This document shows, piece by piece, positions 1 to 10,437 of a stretch of 47,096 nt of DNA; position 1 is the stretch's first letter, and every line of letters begins with the position of its first letter. Below the pieces are notes generated by a model. It was not told where the DNA came from and did not search any database. It saw only the letters and a list, made by a program, of their open reading frames with translations. A program made the position numbers and the translations under genes. The DNA comes from Stentor coeruleus (taxonomy: Eukaryota > Ciliophora > Heterotrichea > Heterotrichida > Stentoridae). The stretch spans positions 1 to 47,096 of the forward strand of contig MPUH01000538.1 in the NCBI GenBank assembly GCA_001970955.1. Direction: 5' to 3'.

Positions 1-108
1 CCTTTTCCAGTCTTAAATAAGCTTATCCTTATTTAGCATCAAGATCATTCCTATATATCATACTATTAAAGCTAAATCTAAATTAACTATCATCCTATTG
101 CTAATAAA
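1..108. other. Intergenic, 3' flank of the first minus-strand gene
   Basis: No gene is visible. The plus strand is C-rich and G-poor, as in other stretches lying downstream of minus-strand genes here. A short inverted repeat (AAATAAG, 6-nt loop, CTTATTT) lies near positions 15-34; its function is unknown. Confidence 0.6.
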
Positions 109-3100
109 TTATGGGCGTATACACTTATTGCAAGCATGATTCGGACTGCAAATCAAGCAAAACTTATGATTTTGTTCACAACATGTTATTTTCCCTGGCT
201 GTATCATTCCACAAATATCACAAATACACTTAATACATTTTTTTGAGTTGAAGCATTCAGCGCAAGCACCATGTTCACATGCATTCATTGGATTGCATCT
301 ATAATCACATATATTGCATTTAATTATCATAGGGGAACACATTCCACAAAATTTTTTTTCATAGCAAATATCACATACTCTATGCTTACAGTTAAGCACA
401 TTATTAGCTTTCTTTTGTCTTCCACAAGATGAGCATTTATCACATTCAGGGCATTTTTTTTGTCTTACTAAGCATTCACAAATTTGATGACCAGAAATGC
501 ATTTGTCAGGCCTGTAAAAATCATTGCAATAACCGCAAATGCATTCACATAGTTTTTTTTGACCTTTTAAACATTGTAAACAATATTTATGATGACAAAG
601 ATTTTCATTTGGTTTATTGATCTTGCACTTCGTACAATAATTTTTACGAGAACAAGGATAACAAATGCTAGGATTATAGCAGTTAGTGCATAATATATGC
701 TTTTTGCATTTATATATTATTTTGTTTGGACAAATTATTCTACAATAACTACACGGCATTCTATCACATTTTTTGCATGAATTGAGTGGCGAACAAGTAA
801 AACAGACAGCGTGATAGCATATATCAAAAGTTAAAATTGCGTTTTCTCCACACTCACAATCACACTCGCAATTGCATAGTGATTTTAATACCCTACAATT
901 TGTGCAATACTTATGAGCACATAAATCTTCTATTTCATAACAATGCTGGCATATCTGATTAGAATAACAAATTATGCATTTATCCTCGTGAAAACAATAA
1001 TCACAAACTATATGGTTACATTCTTTTGCCTCTTCAGAAATTTGAAAAATTTTTTTGCATACATCACAAACCCAATGCCCACAATTAAACTGTCTTAGCC
1101 CTTCTGATTTTTCTGATTTACATTTCAAACATTTAAGATATAAACATTTTTTGCACTTACCTTTTTTTATGCATATATCACAGACTAGATGCTCACAGTT
1201 TTTTTTAGCTTTAATCCCATAACTTTTGCATACTCTACAAAACCTTTCTGATTTGCATTTATTACACAAAGAATTAATAGAACATTTCCCATTTGTCTCT
1301 AAGCTACAATCTTTAAGTACAGCTTTGTTTATTCCAAAATCTCTATTCGAACAATTGCTGATTTTTACTTCAATAAATGTTGCTTTACATTTTATGACTT
1401 GATTATTAATATCCTCATGTTCAGAATCTATTCTGCAAAAATCTGATTTATTTGATCTGAGGCATTCTTCGCATATTTTATGACTACAAAATCTTGTTTT
1501 ATTTGTATTGCATATAATACATTTAGATTTCTGATCACAAACATCGCAGATTTGATTAGGATTTGTAAGATTTATGTGTTTACAATGTCTTTTAGATAAA
1601 GTGATATTATCATCTCTGGTCTTTCTATAACATAAATGACAATTTTCCTTTAAGCAATTTTGACAAAACCCATGATTGCAATGAGATTTTTTAGTTGTTT
1701 CTTCTTGATGGCATTTAAAGCATTTCTTATTTAACTTTCTTAAGCATTCAATACACTTAGTTTTTGTAAATGATACATATTTTTTTTTAAGACAATGATT
1801 ACACATAATATGATTACAATCCAATCTTTGTAAATCTTCAGCCTTATAAAGTTTATTACAAGCTTTACACTGAACATTTTCAATATAATTCCCACAATAA
1901 GGGCAACCATACTCCCTTGTTATCTCTTCACATTTTCCACAAAATGGATGATGATTACAAGCATAATTTCCATCAATCTGAGCTTTGCAAAATAAACACT
2001 TGATTTTACCTTCTTCAGCTATAATATTCCTTTCAACTACCAACTCTATATTTTTTTCTTGAATTTGATTGCCATAGTAATAGTCATAATATTGTTTCCT
2101 TTGTATCTCTATCCTTTCTTTGCATTCAAGATCTGTCTCACATGCCTGACAAAAACCATGCTCACATATTATAATTTGACTATTTCGTATTTGATTACAT
2201 CTTTGGCAGTACCAGTATGGAGCATTTTCGCAATAAGCTTGAGTTCTACAATCTTCGCATAGATTATGACTACATAATGGACTTTCTTGGCTGACAATTT
2301 TTTTACATGAAATGCAAGTCCAACAATGTGGGCAATATGAATAAGATTTTGAACAAAGTGCACAAAGTAAATGTTTTTGACATAGTGCAGGATATGTTTC
2401 TATACAATTTGTGCATAATTTGTGTTGACATTGTAAAAAATGAATGTCTTGTGTACTTATATTGCATATATCACATATTGGATATTGAAGATAGTTTATT
2501 TCATTTGATGGATATGTATTATAAGAAACTTCTGTTAAATTTGTTTCTTGGATGCATTGATTGCAAGGTTTATTAAAGCAATCAGCACATTTTTCATGAG
2601 AACAGTAATTTGTATAAAGCGTATCTGACTTTTGATTGCATTGAGGACATGGCTTTTTATTACAATTATCACATAATAAAGTACTAGAATTGATATTTAC
2701 TAATTCCTGTTGACATTTAGAACATTTTGTACAATAACAAAAGTAATTTTCATTGAAATGCTTACTACAAAGGTAATGCTTACATTTTTCAACTAGTTTT
2801 GTTCTATCTGTTGAAGCACAAACAAAACAGATTTTAAGTTTTATACATTTTTCGCATAAAGGCCCACAATCATTCAAATAACACCCATTATTTTTCTTGC
2901 ATTTAATGCATTTACATGAACTGCAATAATTTTCTATCTTTGGATGATGAAAATCACAATAATTATGCTCTTTACACGTGCTACGAGTTTTTTTACTTGA
3001 GCAATTTGGAAAATTGCACAATTTCTTAGTATATTCCTGTGTTTTTTTAGCTTCCTCTATAACACGATTTTGAGAGATTATTGAAGCAACTAAAGGCTGT

Positions 3101-3429
3101 GCGAAATTTTGTATTTTTGTTGCTGGCTTGATTTCATTACTAGAAAATGCTGTAAAATTTGCCAATTTGGCTTTTGATTCATTTTCATTCTCTTGATAGC
3201 TTATATTTTGATTTTGTGGAATACTTAATGATGGCTTAGCAGCTATTTTACATTTGATTTCTAAGTCTGCATAGCATTGAATTTTATTATTACAAATACT
3301 GCATATAATGAATTGGTTCTCAGTGATTATATGATTTTCGCATACTGTATGATACCGTGAGTAATTCACATAGTATTTAGTTGGTTCAGAGCAACCTTTC
3401 ATCAAGCATTTTTTCTTACAATTACTCAT
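109..3429 (-). CDS. Giant Cys/His-rich multi-zinc-site protein, 1106 aa
   Basis: Not assignable to a named family. Roughly one residue in six is Cys. After an N-terminal Cys patch (residues 1-60) and a low-complexity linker (about 60-135), nearly the whole protein is a tandem array of the half-module C-x-H-x2-C-x2-C followed by C-x2-C pairs, for example CNHIMCNHC, CNHGFCQNC, CGHWVCDVC and CKHRVCDIC. I count about 18 such C-x-H units. These resemble RING or B-box zinc-ligand spacing, so many bound zinc ions are likely (inference). No catalytic domain, signal peptide or membrane segment is seen. It starts at a clear ATG after an AT-rich leader and ends in TAA. It could be a scaffold, a multi-RING ligase or a metal store; the sequence does not decide. 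Confidence 0.85.
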   Translation of the reverse strand: MSNCKKKCLMKGCSEPTKYYVNYSRYHTVCENHIITENQFIICSICNNKIQCYADLEIKCKIAAKPSLSIPQNQNISYQENENESKAKLANFTAFSSNEIKPATKIQNFAQPLVASIISQNRVIEEAKKTQEYTKKLCNFPNCSSKKTRSTCKEHNYCDFHHPKIENYCSSCKCIKCKKNNGCYLNDCGPLCEKCIKLKICFVCASTDRTKLVEKCKHYLCSKHFNENYFCYCTKCSKCQQELVNINSSTLLCDNCNKKPCPQCNQKSDTLYTNYCSHEKCADCFNKPCNQCIQETNLTEVSYNTYPSNEINYLQYPICDICNISTQDIHFLQCQHKLCTNCIETYPALCQKHLLCALCSKSYSYCPHCWTCISCKKIVSQESPLCSHNLCEDCRTQAYCENAPYWYCQRCNQIRNSQIIICEHGFCQACETDLECKERIEIQRKQYYDYYYGNQIQEKNIELVVERNIIAEEGKIKCLFCKAQIDGNYACNHHPFCGKCEEITREYGCPYCGNYIENVQCKACNKLYKAEDLQRLDCNHIMCNHCLKKKYVSFTKTKCIECLRKLNKKCFKCHQEETTKKSHCNHGFCQNCLKENCHLCYRKTRDDNITLSKRHCKHINLTNPNQICDVCDQKSKCIICNTNKTRFCSHKICEECLRSNKSDFCRIDSEHEDINNQVIKCKATFIEVKISNCSNRDFGINKAVLKDCSLETNGKCSINSLCNKCKSERFCRVCKSYGIKAKKNCEHLVCDICIKKGKCKKCLYLKCLKCKSEKSEGLRQFNCGHWVCDVCKKIFQISEEAKECNHIVCDYCFHEDKCIICYSNQICQHCYEIEDLCAHKYCTNCRVLKSLCNCECDCECGENAILTFDICYHAVCFTCSPLNSCKKCDRMPCSYCRIICPNKIIYKCKKHILCTNCYNPSICYPCSRKNYCTKCKINKPNENLCHHKYCLQCLKGQKKLCECICGYCNDFYRPDKCISGHQICECLVRQKKCPECDKCSSCGRQKKANNVLNCKHRVCDICYEKKFCGMCSPMIIKCNICDYRCNPMNACEHGACAECFNSKKCIKCICDICGMIQPGKITCCEQNHKFCLICSPNHACNKCIRP

Positions 3430-4250
3430 TTTATTATATTGGTATTATCTACATTTAAGTATAATGTTAGTAATAAATAAGATTATAGGGTTTATAAATT
3501 GTTATATGCTTTGTCATGTAAGAATAGAAGTTTTTACTTGATTTTGTATTTTCGTATTTTAATTAGCTAAAAACTAATAATCTTATTTAATATTATATTA
3601 GATTATCTTTAGTATTTGCTATATTAAGGATAATAATGCCAGAAATAAGGTAAAAATTATTTAGTTAGAGATAATTTACTCTAGCTTTTCTGCGTTAGTA
3701 TTAAATAATTTTCATATAATCTGCTTTGATTGTTTTAAACTATTTCGTGCTATTAAAGTCTTGAAACTAAGATAGTATTTGTATAAAACCTTATTTACTA
3801 GAGCTTGAAATTAAATAAGGGAGCATAAAGAATACAAGAAATAAATACTAGAAAAGATCATAAACTATTTTTTCTATAAGGCGCTTCAGATATAGTCTTT
3901 GGGTAACTTCAATCTATCATATTTAGTAAATAATTATTTAATAACAAAATTTAGCAGCATACTCTAATCATACACAATATATAATCCTAAACAATCTAAA
4001 CCAAAAAAATTTTCCCAAACAAACCATTTCAAATATAAAAATCCCTACAAGCCTACCTTCTCCCTTAATCTATAAATCTCATAATAATTAATTCAATAAC
4101 TAAAAAAAAAACCTTTCCTAACCTAATCCTTTAAAAAATCATCTTATCCTCATATTTTCTTAATACTATCTTTTCTAACAAACTCCATTTAAACTATCAA
4201 TACAAAAATCATAATCCTAATGATTAAAAGATACTAATCTTAACGATAAG
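3430..4250. other. Intergenic, about 820 bp, no gene seen
   Basis: AT-rich with no credible ORF. The first part (upstream of the minus-strand Cys-rich gene) is relatively G-rich on the plus strand. From about 3900 it turns C-rich and G-poor, as expected downstream of the next minus-strand gene. Confidence 0.6.
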
Positions 4251-4643
4251 CTAAATTAAGTTGTCTTTAATAAGCTGTTTAGCATCTTTAGTGACAACTA
4301 AAAACATATTAGATGCCTCTAAAGAACACTCAGAAAGACATTGCTTTAATAGTTCACTCTGATATCTTGCTGACTTGATTCCACAGGTGTTGATACAATC
4401 AGAAAAGCGATTCTGAATCGCTGTAACCTTTTCTTCAATCTCATTTTGGGCCCTTCTTACTGTAAGATGGCAATTTTCAGCGCATTTTCCGCATTTTGCA
4501 ATGCTTTCAGGTCTCAAAAAACAGGAACTCATGCAATCGTATCCTTGAGATATCAGTTTTTTATGGTCGCTTTCTATTTCAACTCCGAGCATTTTGCTGT
4601 ATTCTTCAAGTTCTGAGCTGACTTTCTTAAAGAATTCTTCCAT
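4251..4643 (-). CDS. FAM136A-like (DUF842) protein, 130 aa
   Basis: Small helical protein with paired cysteines in the order C37-x3-C41, C51-x2-C54-x3-C58, C83-x3-C87 and C102-x3-C106. This spacing and the length match the eukaryotic FAM136A/DUF842 family, whose animal member is reported in the mitochondrial intermembrane space. The flanking text also fits: an acidic helical N terminus and a repeated 'C-x3-C with N or E' pattern. As in many such proteins, no cleavable presequence is visible; import through the disulfide relay would be typical (inference). Start ATG at 4643; stop TAG. Confidence 0.8.
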   Translation of the reverse strand: MEEFFKKVSSELEEYSKMLGVEIESDHKKLISQGYDCMSSCFLRPESIAKCGKCAENCHLTVRRAQNEIEEKVTAIQNRFSDCINTCGIKSARYQSELLKQCLSECSLEASNMFLVVTKDAKQLIKDNLI

Positions 4644-5084
4644 AATAAAACTTGTATAATAATATGCTGAGGATTTGGGATTTTTGGAGAAGAAGTGATG
4701 ATTTCTGCTTTTATTAAGAAAGAGTTGTCGGATTTTATAGGATTTTCTTGTTAGATTAAAGGAGTTTATGTTTATGAATAAGATATGATTGATTAGTTAT
4801 GGGATTATATTTTATGATGTTGATAATGTGGTTTTTTTATAATAAACGATTTGTGTTTTTAAGTATGAGTATAATATAAACGCAGATTAATTTATGTGTT
4901 TATTTTGATAATATTTTTCGGGAAATCTAAGATGATTTCTAATGATTAAATAGCTTGTATAGATATGATTCCAAATAAAAATACTTAAAGGAAAATTCTT
5001 AGTTAAAAAAAATAGATAAAAGATTAAAAATCATATCCCAACCTCAAAACCATGCAATTTCTTATAAAAACTATAAAATCTTAT
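4644..5084. other. Intergenic, about 440 bp, no gene seen
   Basis: Between two minus-strand genes. The left part is G/T-rich on the plus strand (upstream of the FAM136A-like gene). The part from about 4990 turns C/A-rich (downstream of the acyltransferase gene). No coding signal. Confidence 0.6.
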
Positions 5085-6275
5085 TTAAACGTACTTCGTA
5101 TAAAGAGTCAACAACAACGGAAGTCCAGCAATCATCCCACCCCAAAACACATAAAGTCCAAGTAAAGATCTATTCAACAATCTCTGTAACAATATCAAAG
5201 GTATCTGTATAAGCATAAGCCCCAACAAATAAGGTTTAATACTTCTACATATCGACGCTAAGACCATTTCATGACAAGCTGCACTAAAAACAAACGTTAC
5301 CGCTTTAGCCGTATGTTCACTAAACCCATACCTTTTAACACATTCCAAATATATATGTTTATGTAAAAAAAGGTGTACAGGACGATTCCATTTCCTATTA
5401 AATTCTTCAAAACTAGACGAATTCCACCAATCCTGATAAAACTCCCTATCACCAAACTTGACGATTTCAGCGAACATATTCAAAATCTGTTCAAATAATA
5501 TAAAAAACAGCATTAAATAGCAAATTAACACTGGGAATATCAACCTACAAAACCCTTCTAAATAGTTTAACTCTTTAATTTCTGTTAAAACTGGTAATAC
5601 ACAATCGCTTATTACATTATAAAGAGACCAAAATTGTACAGTAAAAAGGATTAGTTTTTTAATGAAATAACCTTTACGGAAACTTGGTCTTGATGAATAT
5701 TCGATTTGATAAACTAAAGTTGGAGCTATCATATAATGAAGGAAGTTTTTTATGTTTATATTGTTAGGATAAACTTTACTTTTTGATTCACGGAGATCAC
5801 GATTTGTCAGGGTATAAGAATGCATTTTCATAAAATGGGTTAGGGCAAGTAAAAGACTGAATAAAGTTTGTGTAAAGCCCCAGTTTCTAGTAAAACCTAA
5901 GGCGAAAACAAAGATAAACACAATACTTTGGGTTAGATGTTGGAAGAGAAGGCTTAATTTGTTGTTAAGGCCGTTGATTATGAGCATTTGTAAGAGGTAA
6001 GCGAGCCAGCAGTAGGAGAAAACCCCAATCCATAGGCAGATTATTAAGGAACCATCAATCATCATGCTTTTGAAAAATTTTGACTCAATTGTAAACCCTT
6101 GTTCTGTGTATTTACTACAAGCTGATATAACTACGTATGTGCTGCTTATCAAGATGTACATTATGTAAAATCCTCGCATGTCACTTTTGTATATAGCTGC
6201 AGTGTTGTCGCAGATATCAAAATAAGAAGTCTGGACTGTTGTGTAGAGAATTGGTATTTTAGCCTTTCCATTCAT
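5085..6275 (-). CDS. MBOAT sterol/diacylglycerol O-acyltransferase (ACAT/DGAT1 type), 396 aa
   Basis: Polytopic ER membrane enzyme of the MBOAT superfamily that esterifies a lipid alcohol with acyl-CoA. Diagnostic motifs are FYQDWWN at residues 279-285 (the FYxDWWN signature of ACAT/DGAT1 enzymes), the following WNRPVH, and the membrane-embedded catalytic His335 in SAACHEM. Upstream, residues 175-200 contain APTLVYQ, which fits the family's APTLxYQ block. About eight or nine hydrophobic segments are visible. At 396 aa it is shorter than typical DGAT1/ACAT (about 490-550), mostly by a reduced N terminus. The sequence does not separate a sterol acceptor from diacylglycerol. Ends in TAA. Confidence 0.88.
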   Translation of the reverse strand: MNGKAKIPILYTTVQTSYFDICDNTAAIYKSDMRGFYIMYILISSTYVVISACSKYTEQGFTIESKFFKSMMIDGSLIICLWIGVFSYCWLAYLLQMLIINGLNNKLSLLFQHLTQSIVFIFVFALGFTRNWGFTQTLFSLLLALTHFMKMHSYTLTNRDLRESKSKVYPNNINIKNFLHYMIAPTLVYQIEYSSRPSFRKGYFIKKLILFTVQFWSLYNVISDCVLPVLTEIKELNYLEGFCRLIFPVLICYLMLFFILFEQILNMFAEIVKFGDREFYQDWWNSSSFEEFNRKWNRPVHLFLHKHIYLECVKRYGFSEHTAKAVTFVFSAACHEMVLASICRSIKPYLLGLMLIQIPLILLQRLLNRSLLGLYVFWGGMIAGLPLLLTLYTKYV

Positions 6276-6519
6276 GATTAATTAATATATAGACATGATG
6301 ACGTAATTACTCACGTTTTTGAATATGGAGTTTTTGCTGTTTTTTCAATAACAAATAATAATTTATATAAACACTTTGTTTATAAATAAGGTATAAAGGA
6401 TTATATAGAAGAATGATGATAAGAGATTTGTAGGGTAAAGGTAACAACAACTAAAATCAAGAGACACAAAATAAACATGAAATATTTAGATTTCTTATTT
6501 GACGTAGCTTATAATAAGA
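6276..6519. promoter_or_regulatory. Shared upstream region of a divergent gene pair
   Basis: Separates the divergent acyltransferase (-) and PGPG-repeat (+) genes. It should hold both promoters, but I see no recognisable element beyond AT-rich runs. With the duplicated segment that follows, the total spacing is about 340 bp. Confidence 0.4.
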
Positions 6520-6653
6520 TTAGATAACTGGCAATTTATTTGAAAAAATGCATTTAAGCTCAGCACCTGCATGGTCATTTGCAAGNATTAGATAACTGGC
6601 AATTTATTTGAAAAAATGCATTTAAGCTCAGCACCTGCATGGTCATTTGCAAG
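6520..6653. repeat. Near-identical direct copies around a single N (assembly joint)
   Basis: 6520-6585 is repeated at 6587-6653, with the N at 6586. The copies differ by one T in the run before the ATG, so each copy carries the start of the PGPG-repeat gene. This looks like two contig ends that overlap but were not merged, not a biological duplication. Confidence 0.85.
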
Positions 6654-7785
6654 TTTAGGCCACGGATCAAACAATCGTTCAACATTTACATCAGATTCTA
6701 GCCCTGGTCCTGGAACATACAACCTAAGATCTAGTTTTCTGAGCACCGTAGGTGCGAAAATAGGAAAATCAGAACGATCTCCAATGAATGGAAAAAGTAT
6801 CTCACCAGGACCAGGTGCATACAACCTTGCCTCAAGAGCAGTTGAAGGTCCAAAATACACTTTTCAAAGTAGAACATTAGGTCGAAGTTCAAACAATTCT
6901 CCTGGTCCAGGAAGTTATAATCAAAACTTTAATGACTTTACAGTTAAAGACAGGTCTCCTACCTTTCGCATAGGGACTTCAAGTCGTGGTGAGCGATCAA
7001 GTCCTTTAAATATCCCAGGTCCAGGTTGTTACACATTATCATATAAAGACTCAGGTCCAAAATGGGGTTTTGGTACTCAATCCCGTTCAAATGCATTCCG
7101 TGTAGAAGTTCCAGGCCCAGGAAGCTACAAACTTCCAGACTCATTTGAAAAAAAATCAGGTTTCACAATGCCAGGACGTAGACCACAAAGCGCAAGAGTA
7201 AATTATCCAGGACCAGGTTCTTATATTACAACATATAGAAATATATCTCCTTCATATTCTATAAGTAGAGCAGAAAGACAAGGTATATCTACAACATCAC
7301 AAACAACACCTGGACCAGGATCATATTCTCCAATAAGAGAGTCGTATAAACCTTCTTATATTTTTGGACATTCAGAAAGATCTCCTCTTATAAGAAATAT
7401 TGGTACACCTGGACCAGGACAATATTCAGCAAATAGATTTTCTAATTCTCCGGCTTATAGTATAAGACCTAAGACTGCTGCAAATAAGATTGAGAATTTT
7501 CCTGGACCTGGGCATTATGATACTCATACAAGTTTTGGGGATATTAGATGGAGTATTGGAAATCAAAAAAGAACTGGGATTTATGATTTGCATAAGTCGG
7601 CTTCGGTTATTGGACCTGGGCATTATTATAAAGGGAAAGAGTCGGATGGGCCGAAATGGTCGTTTACAAGGTCGGAGAGAAATGCTCAGAAAAATAATGA
7701 TGCACCTGGACCTGGAGCTTATGAGATTTTTTCAAGCATTTCTAACTTGCCTAGTTATGCGGTTCGTAGTTATAAAAAAGTTTAG
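6616..7785 (+). CDS. PGPG-repeat (SHIPPO/STPGR, ODF3-like) axonemal protein, 389 aa
   Basis: Built almost entirely of sperm-tail PG-rich repeats. Eleven units end in P-G-P-G-x-Y, for example SPGPGTYN, IPGPGCYT and APGPGAYE; the tenth is degenerate (IGPGHYY). Between them lie aromatic/basic linkers such as SPxYSI and GxxxRS. Proteins of this type (ODF3/SHIPPO/CIMAP family) bind ciliary doublet or cortical microtubules. That suits a heavily ciliated cell; the exact location is inference. The chosen start is the second-copy ATG at 6616. The first copy also carries an ATG, but it is an assembly duplicate. Codon use drifts from CCA GGA in the 5' half to CCT GGA/GGG in the 3' half. Stop TAG. Confidence 0.9.
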   Translation: MHLSSAPAWSFASLGHGSNNRSTFTSDSSPGPGTYNLRSSFLSTVGAKIGKSERSPMNGKSISPGPGAYNLASRAVEGPKYTFQSRTLGRSSNNSPGPGSYNQNFNDFTVKDRSPTFRIGTSSRGERSSPLNIPGPGCYTLSYKDSGPKWGFGTQSRSNAFRVEVPGPGSYKLPDSFEKKSGFTMPGRRPQSARVNYPGPGSYITTYRNISPSYSISRAERQGISTTSQTTPGPGSYSPIRESYKPSYIFGHSERSPLIRNIGTPGPGQYSANRFSNSPAYSIRPKTAANKIENFPGPGHYDTHTSFGDIRWSIGNQKRTGIYDLHKSASVIGPGHYYKGKESDGPKWSFTRSERNAQKNNDAPGPGAYEIFSSISNLPSYAVRSYKKV

Positions 7786-8297
7786 ATGATTATAATTTAG
7801 AAGAAATTTTTATAATTTTGTTTTTTTGGGTGTTTAGAATATGAAAGAAATTTGGTTTTTGGGTTGGAGAGTGGAGAGAAGAAATATATGGTGTTAGAAT
7901 ATGATGTAGAGTATTTGATAGGAGAAGTATATGAGAGGTTTTGTGGGATGTGCGATTTATAGAGTGTATATAAGTATTTTAGTTGATATTGTGGAAGTAT
8001 TTATTTTAAAAGTATTGATTTTATTCAAGTGGCTAAGAATTTTAATGTATTTTCTAATACAAAAATATATGTATATACACATTAAGGTTTATAATATAAA
8101 AAAATCTTATATTCCCTAACCTACACCAAGCATACTATAGATCCTCACAAGCGAAATCTTTAACCAATGAGCTTCTTTAAGCATCATTTCCAAAAATTAA
8201 ATCATTTTCCCTCTTATTGATAAAAGTTATCCTAAATCTTTTGACAGCAAAAATTTCTCTTAATCATCATTATCATATTCCTAATATTAATTTATTA
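7786..8297. other. Convergent intergenic, about 510 bp, no gene seen
   Basis: Lies between the 3' ends of the PGPG gene (+) and the sorting nexin gene (-). 7790-8030 is G-rich and C-poor; from about 8110 the plus strand becomes C-rich and G-poor. A 62-codon ORF at 7931-8119 is in the G/T-rich part and looks spurious. Confidence 0.6.
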
Positions 8298-9497
8298 CTA
8301 ACGTCCTAAACTTTCTTCAATCTGAAGGATCTGCTCAGCTATTTCTTGATATTCCTGTACTGTAGCTAAAGAGTAATTTCTCATTGTCACGCAGATTTTG
8401 TATATTTTCTGCTGTTTGAATTTCGGAATATCACATTGTAATAATTTGCCAATAGAAATATTAGTGATTTTTTCTAAAGATTCTTTATAGCTTTCAAGTT
8501 CTTCAATACCTTTACCTTCTTCTTCAACTAAAGCTTCATTAGTTTTATTAGTTAATCTTTCAGATATTGATTTTTTACCACTTTGTAATTGTTCAAGATG
8601 TTTTTTTTTTTTCTCAATACGCATTTGCACTGATCCAATATCATCTTCAAGGACAAAATACTTGTTAAGCCCATCCATCATAGACTCTACATCTAAAATA
8701 TCACTTCTTAACCAGTCACGAATATTAAGATAAGGATTTACATAATTTTCTTTTGCTGTAACATTTAGATTTTTGTTTATAAGAAGCATAGGAGTTATAG
8801 TTTTTAAACCATTCATAAGACCTGAAATACTTTCTTCATATCTGCCAAAAGCAAATGAACTGAGTCTTGCTTGTTTTTTAACTTTTTTTAAGATTTCGTA
8901 GAGTTCTTGAACATCTTTTTGAAGCTCTTTAATTTCAATTTTCTGCTCAAGACTTGGTTGGAAGTAAGTGTATTCGCTGAATATGTCAGAGTATAAAATT
9001 GAGATTTCTTGTACTGTTGGAGCTTTGAGATCTTTTTCTATTTTGCTATAGTTGAGCGAGTTGTGCAGGAAAGATGAAAAAGCTTCACATATACAGAAGT
9101 AGGGTAAGGCTGAAACTTTGATTAAGAATGTTTCTAGGAGCTTTTTACGTTTGTCAATAAAGCTGGTCTTCATATTACCCTATATGTTCTTTACCACTGC
9201 TTTTTTAGGAGGAAGTTTAGGTATAACACACCCAGGCCAGATTTGAGTAAGAACTCTATGCAGTATTCTAAACTCTTTATATCTTCTATACACATCAAAT
9301 TTGTTGCCATTTTCTTCTCCTGTGATTTTATACACAACATGCTTCCTCAACCTTTCTTCCACAATCTGAAAGCTTTCAATAGAAATCGACACATTTACTA
9401 TAGTAGAATTCCTAATAGCTTCACCTTGCGTCGCTTCTAAAGCTATTGAATTAAATCTCTGTTCATCCAGCAAGCCTTCATCTGTTATATCTTCCAT
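8298..9497 (-). CDS. PX-domain sorting nexin with BAR-like C terminus, 394 aa, two exons
   Basis: Join complement 9195-9497 and 8298-9179; the 15-nt intron at 9180-9194 restores one frame. The N terminus (about 32-140) is a PX domain: RRYKEF at 71-76 carries the Arg that contacts phosphatidylinositol 3-phosphate, and the loop IPKLPPKKAV is the usual proline-rich PX segment. The intron falls inside this domain, and the exon-2 sequence GNMKTSFIDKRKKLLETFL completes it naturally. The remainder (about 160-394) is helical and charged, as in SNX-BAR proteins of retromer and endosomal tubules. The role is endosomal membrane sorting, inferred from family. Stop TAG. Confidence 0.88.
9180..9194 (-). 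other. 15-nt intron in the sorting nexin gene
   Basis: Sense sequence gtaaagaacatatag. The unspliced frame stops at the TAG of the intron's own 3' end. Removing 15 nt joins KKAV to GNMKTS within the PX domain. Confidence 0.93.
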
Positions 9498-9555
9498 ATT
9501 ATTTTAATTTCAACTATTTATTCTAATAAAAATTCCTAATACCTAACTTTTTTTA

Positions 9556-10437
9556 CTAACCAATATTAGACTTCTTATCAATATCATCAAAAATTGAAAA
9601 TGCCTTTCTGACCATTTGTCCCACATCAGAAGGTGCTGATGGGATGACCATAATATTTTCATTTTTAGCCAAACCTGAATATGCTTCCATAAACTTTTCT
9701 GCAATTCTAAACTTCACAGCTTGAAGTTTATTATCATCATCTAGGCTCTTATTAAGCAATTTTATACTCTCAGCATTAGAATCAGCTTTTATCTGTATTG
9801 CCTTAGCTTCACCTTCAGCAATAAGTATCGAAGCTTGTCTAAATCCTTCAGCAACATTAATCTCAGCTTGTCTCTTCCCTTCTGTATTCAAAATCTCAGC
9901 TCTTTTCTGTCTTTCAGTTTCAGCTTGTCTCTCCATAGCTTTTCTCAATGTATTTGGAATTGTTATATCTTTAATCTCATATCTCATACAATTTATACCC
10001 CAACTAGCTGAAGCTTCATTAATTGCTGTAACAATAGCATGATTTAATTCTTCACGTCCTCTAAAAGTATCATCAAGTTTGAGTTTTCCAAGTTCAGAAC
10101 GCATTGTAGTTTGGGCTAATTGTTGCATAGCTTCAATAGGGTTACCAATGCCATATGAAGCTTTTTGTGCATCAACAATTTTCAAATAAAGAACACCATC
10201 TAAAGTGATTTCAACATTATCTTTTGTTATAGCTGCTTGACTACTTATTTGATAAACTTCTTCTTTTAATGAATGAACATAAGCTATTTGGTCGATATAT
10301 GGTAAAAGAATATGAAGACCAGGAGAAAGTTGTCTTTGGAATTTACCAAATCTTTCGACTATAACAGCTTGACGCATTTTGACTCTTATAAATTTAAGCA
10401 GCCCTAGGGATAAAGTACTTACTGATTTGTTCATCAT
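9556..10437 (-). CDS. Stomatin-like protein 2 / paraslipin (SPFH family), 293 aa
   Basis: SPFH/band-7 protein of the SLP-2 (STOML2) subfamily. The opening AVIVERFGKFQRQLSPGLH, the central ALxQTTMRSELGKLKLDDTF-type block and the tail helix rich in EAE/AEG repeats (ETERQKRAEILNTEGKRQAE) follow SLP-2 almost without gaps. In other eukaryotes it is a mitochondrial inner-membrane scaffold that binds cardiolipin and prohibitins. The start gives MMNKSVSTLSLGLLKFIRVK, a basic, acid-free N terminus consistent with a presequence. Length is slightly below the usual 340-350 because the C-terminal extension is short. It ends in TAG and is 59 bp from the downstream sorting nexin ATG. Confidence 0.93.
   Translation of the reverse strand: MMNKSVSTLSLGLLKFIRVKMRQAVIVERFGKFQRQLSPGLHILLPYIDQIAYVHSLKEEVYQISSQAAITKDNVEITLDGVLYLKIVDAQKASYGIGNPIEAMQQLAQTTMRSELGKLKLDDTFRGREELNHAIVTAINEASASWGINCMRYEIKDITIPNTLRKAMERQAETERQKRAEILNTEGKRQAEINVAEGFRQASILIAEGEAKAIQIKADSNAESIKLLNKSLDDDNKLQAVKFRIAEKFMEAYSGLAKNENIMVIPSAPSDVGQMVRKAFSIFDDIDKKSNIG

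Noticed and set aside
7931-8119. 62-codon plus-strand ORF after the PGPG gene
   Set aside because: AT/GT-rich spacer, no conserved motif, Ile/Val/Leu-rich by base composition.
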